From NCBI GenBank assembly GCA_030141605.1, contig JAQGDQ010000033.1, forward strand, positions 310,001 to 374,000: a DNA stretch of 64,000 nt, read 5' to 3'. The notes under the pieces are model-generated. The model ran no database searches. It saw only the letters and a list, made by a program, of their open reading frames with translations, and was not told the DNA's origin. Shown piece after piece: positions 36,950 to 49,500 of the stretch. Made by a program: the position numbers and the translations under genes. Position 1 is the stretch's first letter. Each line of letters starts with the position of its first letter. This DNA is from Tubiluchus corallicola. Lineage: Eukaryota > Priapulida > Priapulimorpha > Priapulimorphida > Tubiluchidae.

Positions 36950-37115
36950 AAATGCTGGTACAATATAGAATGTTTTCGTGCAATATTGGAAACACATGGT
37001 TTACACATATTACCAAAAATATTGGAACAATATTGTAGCAAATCCACATTTCCATGTAACATGTCCTCAAATGCAAAAACATTGCTGACAACATTGGCAC
37101 AATATTGTTGTTCTA
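36950..37115. repeat. Degenerate ACAATATTG repeats
   Basis: GTACAATATAG, GTGCAATATTGG, GGAACAATATTG and GGCACAATATTG recur at spacings of about 30-70 bases just after the (TG)n tract, suggesting an old minisatellite. No coding potential. Confidence 0.4.
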
Positions 37116-38512
37116 CTGTGCCATTCAGAAAAGTAAAATGCAAAAGTCAATAATGCGAAAGCAGAATGATTTTCACATTCAGAGTGGGGTTGACAATTCG
37201 TGAAAAAATGTAAAAATGTTTTTGTAATTAATTGTAGACTCTGACATGGAAACGTTGGAAGATTATTGCATTGTTTGTCCATTCAGATCTCACAAAAATT
37301 TCACAAAGACTCTCTCACTTGAAACCAAAGTTCAGATTTAGTCTGTTTTAGTTAAGCCTGTATTTTTATACAATGCTGAACTATGCATACAAAAGCTAAA
37401 CAACACAAGGAAAGATGTTTTTTGAAGATGTCTCTACAGGATCGAAGTTATTACATATAGAATCATATAAATATTTGGCCGGACAGCTACAAATCCAAAT
37501 TACGCTACACTGTATTTGACATATGCTAGGAATGCCTCGGGAAATTCCTCTTTAAGAGTGCATAAACAGGACAACTTTTTATATTCTACCTCATTTTGAA
37601 GTACAGTAAAAGTATGATACAGATGATATAGACTTTACCTTCTATAATAATGCCAATGTGTTTCTGATAATTAAATAATATGTTAGAAACCTAGTTAACG
37701 GTCTTATATTATGGACAAGTAGACACGAAACAGAATGATGTATGTACTGACAAAGTTTTATTAAATAAAAGAAAAATGAAGTGCGTTGTTACAGCATAAA
37801 ACAAAAGTGAAGAGAGCCGAAACTACTGAGTCACGTGAGCGTGACATCATCTGAGATCAACCTATAATATAACAAACGGCGGACGAGCCTAACTAGTGGT
37901 TACATCGCAGCTGAATAAATATAATTTTCAACAGCAGAAACATTCCATGAGCATGTTGTATATACTTGCAAAAGTAAAAATGGATGTGCAGTGCTACTGT
38001 GCAACATTGAGTGTGATACACAAAAACTAGGCAGATTTTAAGTTTGAAATTCAGATCTCAAAGATATAGCTTTACTCTTTGCATGAACTCTCAAGGACTA
38101 TGCACTATGTTGTAACTGAACACCTGTCTTGTGCAACACATTTCTGATATTCAGGTACTATAATGTATATAAGTAACTGCATGGCGAGGTGCTTGTAACA
38201 GTGAATAAATATCCCCGCAAACATGAAATTGCGTATCTGTGGTAATGATTCATTCATGCAACGCATTCTTGAAAGAACATAGTGTGTTCTCTTTCAACTT
38301 TTTATAGGGTAGATTGTCTTGACATAACATGCCATGTTTTAGGACGAATCAATTCAAGAACAACGGGATAACAGCTAGATTAGCATACACTATATGTATG
38401 GATCCTGCATGGCAGGGTGAACAATTATCATCGGTCAGAACAGGTACAACAGGAAAATGTCGCAATAGACAAGATTGAATCAACTGAAGACTGTCATTCC
38501 GCATGCAAACAC

Positions 38513-38605
38513 AATTGGCGTACATGGGGTAGCCCAAGCAGGACGCGTCGTACATGGGCCAGTCCAAGTAGGATGCATCGTACATCGGCTGCCCAAGTAG
38601 GACAC
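38513..38605. repeat. Three tandem copies of a 30-bp motif
   Basis: Units resemble CGTACATGGGCAGCCCAAGT followed by AGGAC and a few bases. On the minus strand they read as MYDASYLDWP / MYDASCLGYP. The same motif occurs singly at about 35617, 39150 and, diverged, near 40150. Repeat DNA rather than a gene. Confidence 0.75.
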
Positions 38606-39082
38606 TAGAGACAGGTAATGAATTGACTCATTAATCATACTGGCAGCATCCGTTGTCTTTGTTATTTAATAATAATAATTGAAAACGTCAATACACATTG
38701 AATCATTTATTATACATCTGATCAAATCAAAGAATCTCATTCTGAGCTAATAGAACGCCTTAAATTTGCTTTGATATTAGTCTTTTTGAAGCGAAATAAG
38801 CCCGCTTTTAGGGGATTCCAACATTTGCTTAAAGTATATCATTTTTTATTTTCTCTCGCTTCAAGGACAGGTGATCAGTTTCACTACCTCTTGGACCTCT
38901 TGTTTTCTACTAAGTAAACGGGCTAGCGAGCTATTTGCCCTACATAGTTTTTCTCTTTAAAGTATTAGATACTTAGTTTAATGTTATGATGATGTTTTAG
39001 GAGCCAATAATAGTGATGATATTAAGGACTAAATTGTTAAGGACTATCCATCCTTATTGTAAAGTTATTCTTTTGTAAAAGA

Positions 39083-39244
39083 AATGTAGTTTTATATTTT
39101 ATTATGTCATAAATCTCGATTCTCGACAGAAATTGCTAGTGCCCTACTTGGGCTGCTCATGTACGACACTTTTCCGCAAATTTAGCCCATGCGCTTTAGC
39201 GCAAATGTCTTACTTTGGCTAGTGGCGTGCTCTGCGCCCTACAG
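39083..39244 (-). repeat. Dispersed repeat, right copy of inverted pair
   Basis: Inverted copy of 35537-35703. Together the two copies would bound a 3.7-kb unit, either a large inverted-repeat element or two independent insertions facing each other. Between them I see no intact transposase. Confidence 0.7.
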
Positions 39245-40992
39245 TTCTGCTAGATGTCTGTGACCTGGCATTGTTTACCGCACCAACTCATAAACCGCAC
39301 AGACACAGTCTGATACTTGGTCCAGCACCATGCACCACACGATGTGGCTCATGCCTGGTATACGTATAACGCAAGGGTATAACCCAAATACCGCATGGAA
39401 AATTGAGCCAGGGGTACCTGTATGGTACCTCAGTGGCGGCGTCTTTTCACCTCGTTTATTTGTTAATAATAATTCAAATGTCAATACAATTTAAATGACT
39501 AATGAAATATAAATTTACATTTGATAAAATAAAATCGTTCATTCTGAGCAACCCTAGTGGAAAATAAAATTGACTGAATTAGCAATGCATTTTCATAGAA
39601 TGTATTACAAAATAAGAATAATATGAATTATTGTAGAAAAATAATAAAAATTAATGAGGACAAAGTAAACAATATGCTAAATTACAGCAACTTCAGACAA
39701 TTAAAATAGATACAGTATCAGGCTTACAGTTACAGCTGCAATAAGTTATTTTTAAAAAGCAGGTTTTTGTGATGCATGCACTTATTCCTTTATCATAAAC
39801 TTTGCCCTGAAAAACTCAAAATTATTACTCGTATAGTAACACAAAATAATAATAAACCAAAAAATATATAAATAGCTTGAATTTGGTGCAAAGCAAAATT
39901 AGAGAAAAGTTTATAAACACTGGGATTTTCTCACTTAGCAGTTTTTAAATTAAATTTAAGTGGCTCACAAAATTTAACTTATATAAATTTCATTTTCGTA
40001 TTAATTAATGACTATTTAATTGAAGAAAATGCATGAACGGGATGAACAAATTATTAGAGAATCAACAATAATTAATAAAAATTTGAATTCAAAGTTTCGA
40101 AGGGCTCAGGAATTGGGAAAAAGTTGTAAAGATAAAGATGTTATTACGGGCTGCCCCAGTGCCCATGTACCGTTTCTCGGCTAAATTTAGCGCATGAGTA
40201 GTACCCAAACTGCGATATACAGGCTGGTGAGGTAAACGGTGCCCAGCTGAGCTCTTCAGCGCAGCTTGCAGTAACTGCGTTATGTTATTTTTGCCGTAAA
40301 CAAATTATTGTTTTTATGTGTATTATGTGTATTAAAATTTTTGTGTATCTATTGAGCTCCTTCGTGGTTACTTTTAACGTCGATTGTGCAGTAGTGCGTT
40401 TATTTCTGAGCCCAAACTAAACATAACAGGTAAAAGACAATGGTTTTCTTTGGTTCTTGCTTTTAACAGTTAGCAGAAAATGATAGACCAATTCCTTAAA
40501 CTAGTCGTTAAAATTTGCGAGATAATTATAAGTTATCATAACTATCGTAAATTATTGTACTTTTGTACATTATAAAATTTTGCTATCAGCATGGTTTTCA
40601 AAGAAATTGTTCTTGTTTCTTTGCCATAGTGATGCCATTGTATAATTATTTTTTTGTATACTTATTTTTGGTTTTCTTTTTAATGTTTTGATTATTGATT
40701 GAGTTAGTTTAGTTTGATTATTATTGTTACTATTTACCTTTATTTTTGTTGCAATTACTCACCATTCGTTTACTTTAGTTGTTCGAGTCAACGTTTACTT
40801 CTTGCTTATAGATTTTGGTTAATTATCTTCTTCAATGAATCACTCGTCCAGGGACATGATTCTGCTCACCTCTCTATGCCAGGACTCCCTACATGCTGCA
40901 ATGCCCCAATTGGATTTATTTCTAAGGATCAATGCTGAAATGTTTAAACTTTCTGTGCAAAATCTAAGTACGTTAACATTTGTCCTCCTGCA
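39245..40992. other. Repeat-rich intergenic stretch
   Basis: AT-rich, with a diverged copy of the 30-bp motif family near 40150-40215 (CCCATGTACC, AAATTTAGCGCATG). No gene recognised. Confidence 0.4.
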
Positions 40993-42012
40993 GGTTTTTT
41001 AGCTGGTTCTATGGCTTGTTGAAGAGCTATCTTCACTGGAACATCATCAGGTAGTCTAAGCATATGCACAATCCATCTTAAATGGTGTCTTTTTATTTTT
41101 CTTGTCCAAGGTTCTTCTTTTATTTTTTCATATAGATCTCACTTTGAAATTTTCTTTGGCCATCTAATACCCAAAATGTTTCTGTAATTTCGCCTTTGAA
41201 ATGCATCGATTTGAGCTTTATGATTTGCTTTTAATGTCCAGAGCTCAGAGTTATACAGAAATACAGTTTCAACTAAGGCTGAGAATATTCTCTTTTTTGT
41301 TTCCAAAGAAATCTTCCTATTTTCAAAAACTTTTGTGAGTTTTGAGTAAGCTGATAATGCCATTATCTTCCGTCTTAATATGTTGTCCTCTGTTGCTAAC
41401 AGACTACCGAGATACTTGAATCTTTGCCACGATTCATTACCATGGCGTGTTATATGAAAGATACTTGCATCTTTGCCACGATTCATCACCATGGCGTGTT
41501 ATATGAAACTCTTCACTTTTATTTTTGTTTACAACGAGATCCATTCTGTTCAGTTTCTCCTCTATTGAGTTTTTTATTTCATCTACTTCTTCTTTGTTTC
41601 TTGTAATCCATGCCACATCATCAGCATACTGCATTGATATCGTAGTTGACTTACTTTGTAGAGAGCTGTAACTGTGTTCTTGTCTTACTTCATTCGGTAT
41701 TAATTTAGGATCAAGAATTGTGTAGTTGTGATCTTCTAGGTCTTTCAATGGTATAACTTTGTCCTCAGTGAGAGCTATGGCAAGATATAAAGTAAAAAGT
41801 ACAGGGCTTAGACAGTCACCCTGAGGTACTCCTTTGTTTGTAGAAAATGGCTGATTCAATTTCCCTTCACACCTGACTTGAATTAATAGATTTTCTAACA
41901 TTATACTTATGTATGTCACTAGGGCTTCCAGACAATGCTGCCAAAAATGGATATTAGCTAGACAATCTTTGTGGTACAACCATTCAGAATGTGGTGGATT
42001 CCCAGCTGCCAT
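40993..42012 (-). pseudogene. 5'-truncated non-LTR retrotransposon (LINE) RT relic
   Basis: The minus strand reads as the C-terminal half of a LINE reverse transcriptase: GVPQGDCLSPVLFTLYL (palm), then QYADDVAWI (catalytic YADD), then thumb and C-terminal segments FKYLGSLLATEDN, LWTLKANHKAQIDAFQRR, ILGIRW and RHHLRWIVHMLRLPDDVPV. The upstream endonuclease and RT fingers are absent, a typical 5' truncation. A 49-bp tandem duplication at 41412-41509 shifts the frame, and a TGA near 41139 interrupts the last part. The C-terminal layout resembles RTE-type elements, but the clade is not certain. Confidence 0.85.
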
Positions 42013-42551
42013 TCATTTAATGAGTTTTATAAGTCTTTGAATGCTTAAAACTCAGTTTAGTGTGGCCACAGCATTTCATGATTTGCAAAATTTTCTTTAT
42101 AAAAATTATGTAAATTCAGAAGTTCGATCACTGCCACCAATGGATTAAAATTTTATTGCTTATTACAAATTAGATAAAGCTTGAAGCTAATTAGTTACTG
42201 CCTTCCTTTGATTATTTTTTATTAACTAAGTATTTTTAGAATTGTACTTCGTGTTTTATTTTTGAGAGTAGTGTATTTTGAGCAGTGAATTATATAGTGT
42301 GGTAAATAGTAGTATTGTCAGTGATTTGAATATGGTTGAGCAGCTCCATGTTTTGTGCTTTTGCGTAATAATTAACCTGTTAATTGTTAACTAACGAAAG
42401 TGTTTTAAAATTAAAAAGCCATAATTATGTCATATGACGGCAAGCAGATTATTTTGCAAAAACAAAAGAAATATTGTTTATGCACTCCTGTCACTCGGCC
42501 TGGGAAGACTGCTGCATTATTAGGCTATGGTAATTTCTTTTTAGGGAGTTA

Positions 42552-42628
42552 GTTGAACTGTGTAGTCAGTTTATTTTGTACAGTGGTACCTCAGGCAGAA
42601 TGCTCATATAACTCCCTAATTATATTCT
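42552..42628 (-). repeat. Dispersed 77-bp repeat, copy 2
   Basis: Inverted copy of 31324-31400 with about 95 percent identity by eye. Its flanks are unrelated to those of copy 1. Confidence 0.75.
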
Positions 42629-43079
42629 CAGGAGGCAAGTTGCCTCTGTGAGGCAAACGACTGGCACTAACATTACTGAATGAGATATACTCTGATAATG
42701 ACTGCTTTGTTTTGAGGACTGCTAAGTTTTTCTTATCAAGCTTAAAACATTTTTCATTTTTAACAGGTGTTGCAATCTCATGCACGACATTGTTACGATG
42801 TTATGTTGTTGTTGTTGATGTTATCTTATTATGAATCGTTATTTAAGTTCGAGTGCAGCACAAACTTCTATCACTTAGTAAGGCTATTTTTCCTCAAGAA
42901 TTGTGATAATACATGACTCAATAAATTCCATCAGTTAAAGAATTAATATGTATAGAATATCTTCTTATATTTTACATGTATCTCTTGGGAAGCAGTAACT
43001 AAGTAAGTAAATATAACAGATAAGCCCTTTCAGCTAGCATGCCAAGAAGGTAGGCTCTGAGTAACAAAGTTAAAAAGTT

Positions 43080-43345
43080 AATACAGTATATGATTAAAAA
43101 GTTGGTAGTGAAACAACAAAAGTGTATCATCAACTTACCCCTTGTAATAGAGATGTTTTAACTCTGATGGATGTGAACTTGATCAATATTGCCTCATGAT
43201 AAGTTGATAACACAAGAAAGCATTGGCTAGTGTAAGGCCAAGAGGTGAACCCCTAGCCATACTATCCACTTCCACATAAAGTATACAATTAAAGTCAGGA
43301 TACTCCAGTAACCATTTGAAATATTTGCAGTGTGCAAAACTGAGT
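43080..43345 (-). pseudogene. Penelope-like element RT relic
   Basis: The minus strand reads YFKWLLEYPDFNCILYVEVD, then SMARGSPLGLTLANAFLCY, then after a TGA, SELKHLYYKG*VDDTLLLFH. This matches the Penelope-type core (GSPLGPxLANxFxxY, then the YVDD catalytic motif). A stop codon replaces the tyrosine before VDD. Further stops follow, and no GIY-YIG domain is visible. Degenerate fragment. Confidence 0.7.
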
Positions 43346-46300
43346 GGACCTCGGGCAACTATTTACTGTTGTGAAGAGTGGGGTATACTGCATTCATATA
43401 AAAATTTGCTGTGAACACTGCATCTGATTTGAGTGTTCACAGAGCTGTATTTTCCTTTGAAGTGAGAGAGTGCAATGTACAATTTTATAAGGCATGTGAC
43501 TGTTACACTAAATATTGGTCTTAAATCTACTGTCTACTACAGTAGAATATTAGGCTTATAATGCCGAGTTATAATAAAAACCTGGTTTCCCACTTTTTCT
43601 GTAAATTTAAAACTAGCATTTGATTGGAGGCATTTTTTAGATTTTTTGTCATATATTCTTAAGTTAATTATGCATATTGTACTAAATTGTTTGGCATTGC
43701 TATTATGCAAGGCCCTAAAACTTAAAAAATAAACTAACAAAATAACATGATTTTTTAAGTAAAACCCACTCTTCATAAAAATAACCCACCTAAATAGTTA
43801 CATAATCTAATGATTTTTTCAGAAGTTCTCATTAAACTGACTTTTCTGACTTTTCAAACTAGGTTGAATAAATTCAGATCCAAATCTATGAACTTGAGCA
43901 TGTTTGTAACTGTGATTACACTGTTCTAGTCCAATGTGGTTTACACGTGGCAGTCAAAAACTCAATTATTATGACAAAACCAGTGTACACAGTGCTTGCA
44001 GCTAATTATAACTGGACTGTTCAAATTCAAATTCGATTTGTTTGAGTTAACACAAAATAAGGCATTTAAAAGATAATTTTTATCATAAAATAGATCAGAT
44101 ATTACCTATAATATTTGTTTGTCAGCTTATTAAAATAAACAACATTAGATCATGTATGTTTTAGGGAGATGAAGAAAGCCGCACAGCTCTTATAGGGGCC
44201 ACCTAGAGGGAATGCGACGATATTTAAGAATATAACTATGGCAATTTATGACTAGATTTTGTAAACATTTAAAGTTTTATGGTTAGTACATTAGCAAATT
44301 GGTACAGTAAATGGAAAAATTACTGTCATGGTTATTTTTCCTGTGCCAAGGAATGCATGTATAGCACACTTTTGTGTAACTGCTAGTTTTATAATACATG
44401 TAGCATACTAACTGCAATAATTGATGATGATTTATTTGTGATAGACATTTAGGATTAGGTGCGCAGTAATAAATCTACCGAATTAGATCCCATTCAGGAT
44501 CCTGATTATGCCTGGAAGAGTGCGATTTACCCAAGAGTGGCTGAGCATTCAGTGAGCAATTTGCCCTGATTTATTTTGGTTCTTGTGTCGTGCACTTGAA
44601 AAATTCCAGGTTTTTTAGCCACACCATTATCTGAGCTTCTACTCCTGGTATCTCCTTCTTCATGTACTATAGTTTTAGAGCTTAATGTTAAATCACTTAT
44701 TTGGAACACTTATGATGTCCAGTTTCTTTGACCCTTTGGCTGAGGTCACTGCTTGCCGTACCATTATTTGTACTCCTACATCAGGTATCTACCTTGAAAA
44801 TCTAGTCGCCCTCCTTTGCAAGATAATATGAATTAGTGGTGGATGCCTAACAAAACTCCGTACCTAAGAAAAAATCACTGTATGTGGGTTTCTCTTAATA
44901 GAACTTTAACTAGCTTTTTAATATGTAGGGCTAACTTAATTTATGTGCTGATGGCAGAATTGGAATGTACCTTATAAGTGATCATGAATAATCTTTTGAG
45001 TTGAGGTAAGAACTGCTGAACGAGCAGAGGTATTTTAATCACATGCATTTGGAAACCACAGTGAGAGAAACAGCCAGGTCTTTATAGCAGATGAAATGTC
45101 CTGATAACAGTATTTTTTGTTAACAAAAGCCAGAATAAATCCACACAGAGTAGTGGTCCAGCTTGTCTGCATTTGCCATTACAAGTTAAATGCATGTTTT
45201 GTTTATCAACTTCCTTTTGCTGCTGAGAAAATTCACTGATATTTTGTATTAATAGGTGATAAATTTATAGTCAGTCTTGAAGAAAATTGTGCTTTGAATG
45301 TCAAAATCACGTCTGTTCGTGCTAAATATATTGAAGACATGAAGCTGTTGAAGCATTTGCATTAGTCACAAGATAACGTGTCATGTAGACTTTTTTGTCT
45401 GAATATTATTCTATTTGCAGAGCAGATGTCTCTGCGTTCTGTGTCTAGCTTTGCTATGCACCCGAGATGTAAGATCAATTAAGAGGAGTATTGACATCCT
45501 GTGACAGCTGTTAGTTTAAGTATTGGAAACGTGTATTTCGACATTGTTCATGCTGGTTTGGCTGCTAGTCATCATTGCATAGTACTACATGTGTGTCAGT
45601 GCTTAATTATGGATGCTTTATTTATTCTTGAACGAGGAATACTTGTAAGCTTTTTTCACAATAACTGTCAACATTACAATGTAGTGTACATTAGTAGTAG
45701 ATTAGTACAAAAACTGATAACAAGCAATAATGAGTTGCACATTCTATTAATCTAATGTTATAACAGCTAATTAAGTTATTAAGTTAAGCATAAGGTCACT
45801 GTTAATATAAACCAAAAGCTTGTTGTAGGATGATTTGTTACTAATTGATGTTATGGCATGCGTAAAATAAATGCTTCAAATAAACTTCAAAGGATGCATT
45901 TATCACTGTTACTGAATTAGCTAATGAAGATCATATTATGCAAATCCTGTTCAAAAGTTTTCAGAAATACGACATTTTTTTTAGTAAATGCACATATGCA
46001 CTAGACCACACACTTATATATATATATATATATATATGCACACGCGTATATTACAAATATATTTATGTATATTTAAATAATATAATTTTATCAAGATTAA
46101 ACTGTTTAACCCAATATTTGAAGCACAGTGAATAAATAGTAACCAGTGTTCATAAAGATGAAGAGAAGGAATGTTTCTAATACTTTATGTAGGAAAAGTA
46201 TTTAATCATTTTAACTACAAATTCGTAATATGCAGCTCACTTGTGTTACATGTAAGCTGGTATTTTAAATAATTGTACACAGTATTGTTTTAAGTAGTTG

Positions 46301-46503
46301 ATTATTATTTTTAATTTTGTAGATAGACAATATAAGTGTTTTCTGCTAATAATTCTCTTGATTATCAAATCTTGGGCTTGCGTTTTTCCAGCATTGTGTG
46401 TTATGTTTATAATGCTTAGTGATGGTAGAACTGAAGTTCTTAGATATGGACCCAAGGATGATGTCTGAACTTCATTCAACTATTTAGCTGATGTTGTTTT
46501 ACA
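43346..46503. other. Intergenic stretch upstream of the ASB-like gene
   Basis: No gene recognised. Part may carry 5'UTR exons of the ASB-like gene, since an acceptor precedes its ATG. Minus-strand 43340-43480 may be further Penelope debris. Confidence 0.35.
46013..46038. repeat. (TA)n microsatellite
   Basis: Short alternating TA run upstream of the ASB-like gene. Confidence 0.8.
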
Positions 46504-46507
46504 GACC

Positions 46508-49500
46508 ATGTTGTGTGGAATGGGAAATCTTACCTCCAAGAAGAAGATGCTCTACAAAGCATTTCTTAAGAATGACGCTAATGAGATACGACGCGTCTTC
46601 AGGAACTATGACTTCGAGAAGGAAGACATATCCAGGGAGGAGAGAATTCTTTACAGAAAAGCTGTGGAGATAGCAGCATACTACGGTCTAGTTGACATTC
46701 TAAAGGTTTGTCTTTCGACTTATTTAATGGCAGTCTAGCTTGAGCAGATAGATACCCATTTATATGCTCACGCGCATTTCCTATGCGCACTGTGTCTCGT
46801 CATAAGTAATTTTTTACTGAATTACTGACTCAGACTCAACAGTGTGGTATTAGTGGGTGCTGTGATAAATTGTCTCACATATTTGTTGTTTAGAGTAATA
46901 ATTGCCAGCAGCAATATGCAAATTACTTTAGTTAATTGTTGGCAACTTGCCAGCAGCCAATCACAATGATTTTCCTTACACATACTGAAGAGTAATATTA
47001 ATGACTATTACAGAAAGCAAGACTATTTGGAGAACAAAGTAAAAGTATGGTTATTGTCATATAGTTGCCAAAACAACAGTATGCTTTTCATAATTACAAA
47101 ATTTTTCTATATCAGCTTTTGAAGGGCAGCCAAACAGAATAACCCAGCAATATCTTACGTATTTATTATATTCTAAGAGAAAGGAGCTTACATATTAAAG
47201 CGAGTATGACTGTATTTGTAGTAGAAAGATGGCACCACATTAGGGAAATACGTGTAAACTGTAAAGTTGATACAGAATCTCTGACCGTATTTAATAGTAT
47301 TAGCTAGATACTCAAAACTAACAGAATCCCTCAGTGAACAACCAGCTTTATGGTTACCACACATATACTCCTCTTTATAGAGAATGTTCATACTGAGAAA
47401 TTCAATCGTACCATAGCAGTGTCACACCATGCTTTGTGGGGCTGGAAAAATTGCTGAAGACGCCTTGTTTTTTGCAGTGACATTGGTTGGTTTGCAGTTT
47501 TTTTAAGCTAAACAGTTATAACAACCATACTAATGGCTATTCTTGTGCTGAGCGGTTGAGCCTATAAATTACATGCTAACTCGTAACAGGGAACTTCGAT
47601 TACTGTTACGCCATTAGCCTGTCATGATCAATAGTGAGTGAAAAATACAACATTGCCATGTATAAGTTGATTAAGGAATAAAGCTGAATGTGGGGAGGAG
47701 AGTGAAGTCATATAAATGACTGTGCCTGTTCAATAGCTCAAATACTCAAAAATTTCTTCAACCATCACGTGGAATAAATTTGCATCCTGATATCTACAGC
47801 TCGCACAAAATGTTACTGTTGAAATCTTTACATTTTTCATTGATCCCGGATTACAAATTGTTTGCTTACAGCTTCGCTTTTTGAGGCTCTAAAAATAGAT
47901 TTAGATCAAAATCCAAGCTCTTCTAAAAAAGTTGGAAAATTGTACAGGGTTAGGTGTATTCACTGATACGAATAGTAGATGCATGATGCAATACTTTTAT
48001 GGCTTTTGACTGTTAAAATCACTTAAATTTGACTAGCCTTTTTTAATAACCAAACATAAAGCTTTGTTTTTGTAAAATGTGCAATTTGTAGCAGAGTATC
48101 CTTATTTGTGAAACAATTAGCATGCAGTTTTATTAAAATTTAGTGTAAAAATCACGAGACTTCATACTGTCCTCAGTTATCAGTATTCATTTACTAAAAT
48201 TAATTTACATTCTTCTATTACTAAAATCGTTTTTTTTAAAGTAACATCTAAAAGGAACTAAAACATGGGAAACACTAAGTCTCAAAACTTCGAATTATTT
48301 AGTAAGATGGTTACCAAATGTCACGTCTTTTTCTGTGGCTTATTTTTTGCAAATTGCCCACATCTTGTTAGACAATTTGATAATGAAAACGTAGGCCTAT
48401 ACTATATACTTTCAGTTGTCCATCCCAAGTGGTACATGTATTAAATAATGTGACATTACCAGGGCATTTTCGTGAAGGTTTGTGTAGTATGGAATGTCCA
48501 ACACCAAAGAAACGATCATCAAAATTGGCTGAGATAATACAGCTCATTAGTCAAGAAAAGATCCCATGCAATTTGAATAAAATTATAAAAAAATCTAAAC
48601 CAGTCCCAATTTTTCTTACAAAACCTTTACTTTGTCAATTAACAAGTTTTTTTTGGTAGTACATACTGTACCCCCACCAAAATGGGCTAAACATAAAGGA
48701 AATTGTAGACCTACGGAGAGCCAACATGACTTCCTTAGTTGCCACAGCTGATTTTTATACCTGGAATTCCTTAGTTGGCATCTTGCAATCCTAATTAGTA
48801 GATAAGCTTCTAATTTATTAGCGGAAATTTCCAGATTTTTTTCATGCATAGAGAGTCTAATATGCAAAACTAGCCATTTTGTTTTACAATTTTTTAACTC
48901 TGTCTGCTGTTAGGTTCTTATGATATTTCTTTCAACTATTTTCATTCATTCTGTATTCAGTCTGCTTTGGCTTATAACTGTTTAAAAAGAAAACCATATA
49001 AACGTTTATGAACGTTAAAATTACATTTGTTGGATCACAATTTTTAGCTGTCAAACTGCATGGGTCTAAATGATTTTTTTTTTTAAATTCTGCACAGAAT
49101 ATTCGTCTTTGAAGCTTCAAAGAATGATCTGTACCCTTTAAGATTCCAAGTAGTGTGTGCTACTGACGTCATAGTCACTATAGACAGTGCGTGAAACCGG
49201 TAAAAGCATTAAATGTCTGGGCACCCCGAGTTCTGTCAAGCTTTGTGACATATATTTATGACGCCTTGTGTTTGCTTAGTACAACATTTGAGTGCTTTAC
49301 CAACATCAGTTGCCACATTATGCAAATGCAAGACACGGATATTGCTATCGTGTATTAATTATCTAACCTGTAAAACCTGTTTTAGGCCTTCTCAATATTC
49401 TACGTGAATTAAGCAGCTAAGCAATGCCCTTTGATATTCTGTGTCATCGACTGATTAATTAAAATGTTCATGCCATTAATTTTTCACTTGATTTTATATA

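Noticed and set aside
36734-37153. Long Cys-Val and Thr-His reading frames over the (TG)n tract
   Set aside because: Produced by a dinucleotide microsatellite; no coding signal outside it.
38349-38585. Repeat peptide MYDASYLDWP on the minus strand
   Set aside because: Translation of a dispersed 30-bp DNA repeat that also occurs in non-coding copies.
44450-44720. Possible transposase or zinc-finger fragment (RFTQEWLSIQ, minus to plus frames)
   Set aside because: Short, with stops, and no motif strong enough to name a family.
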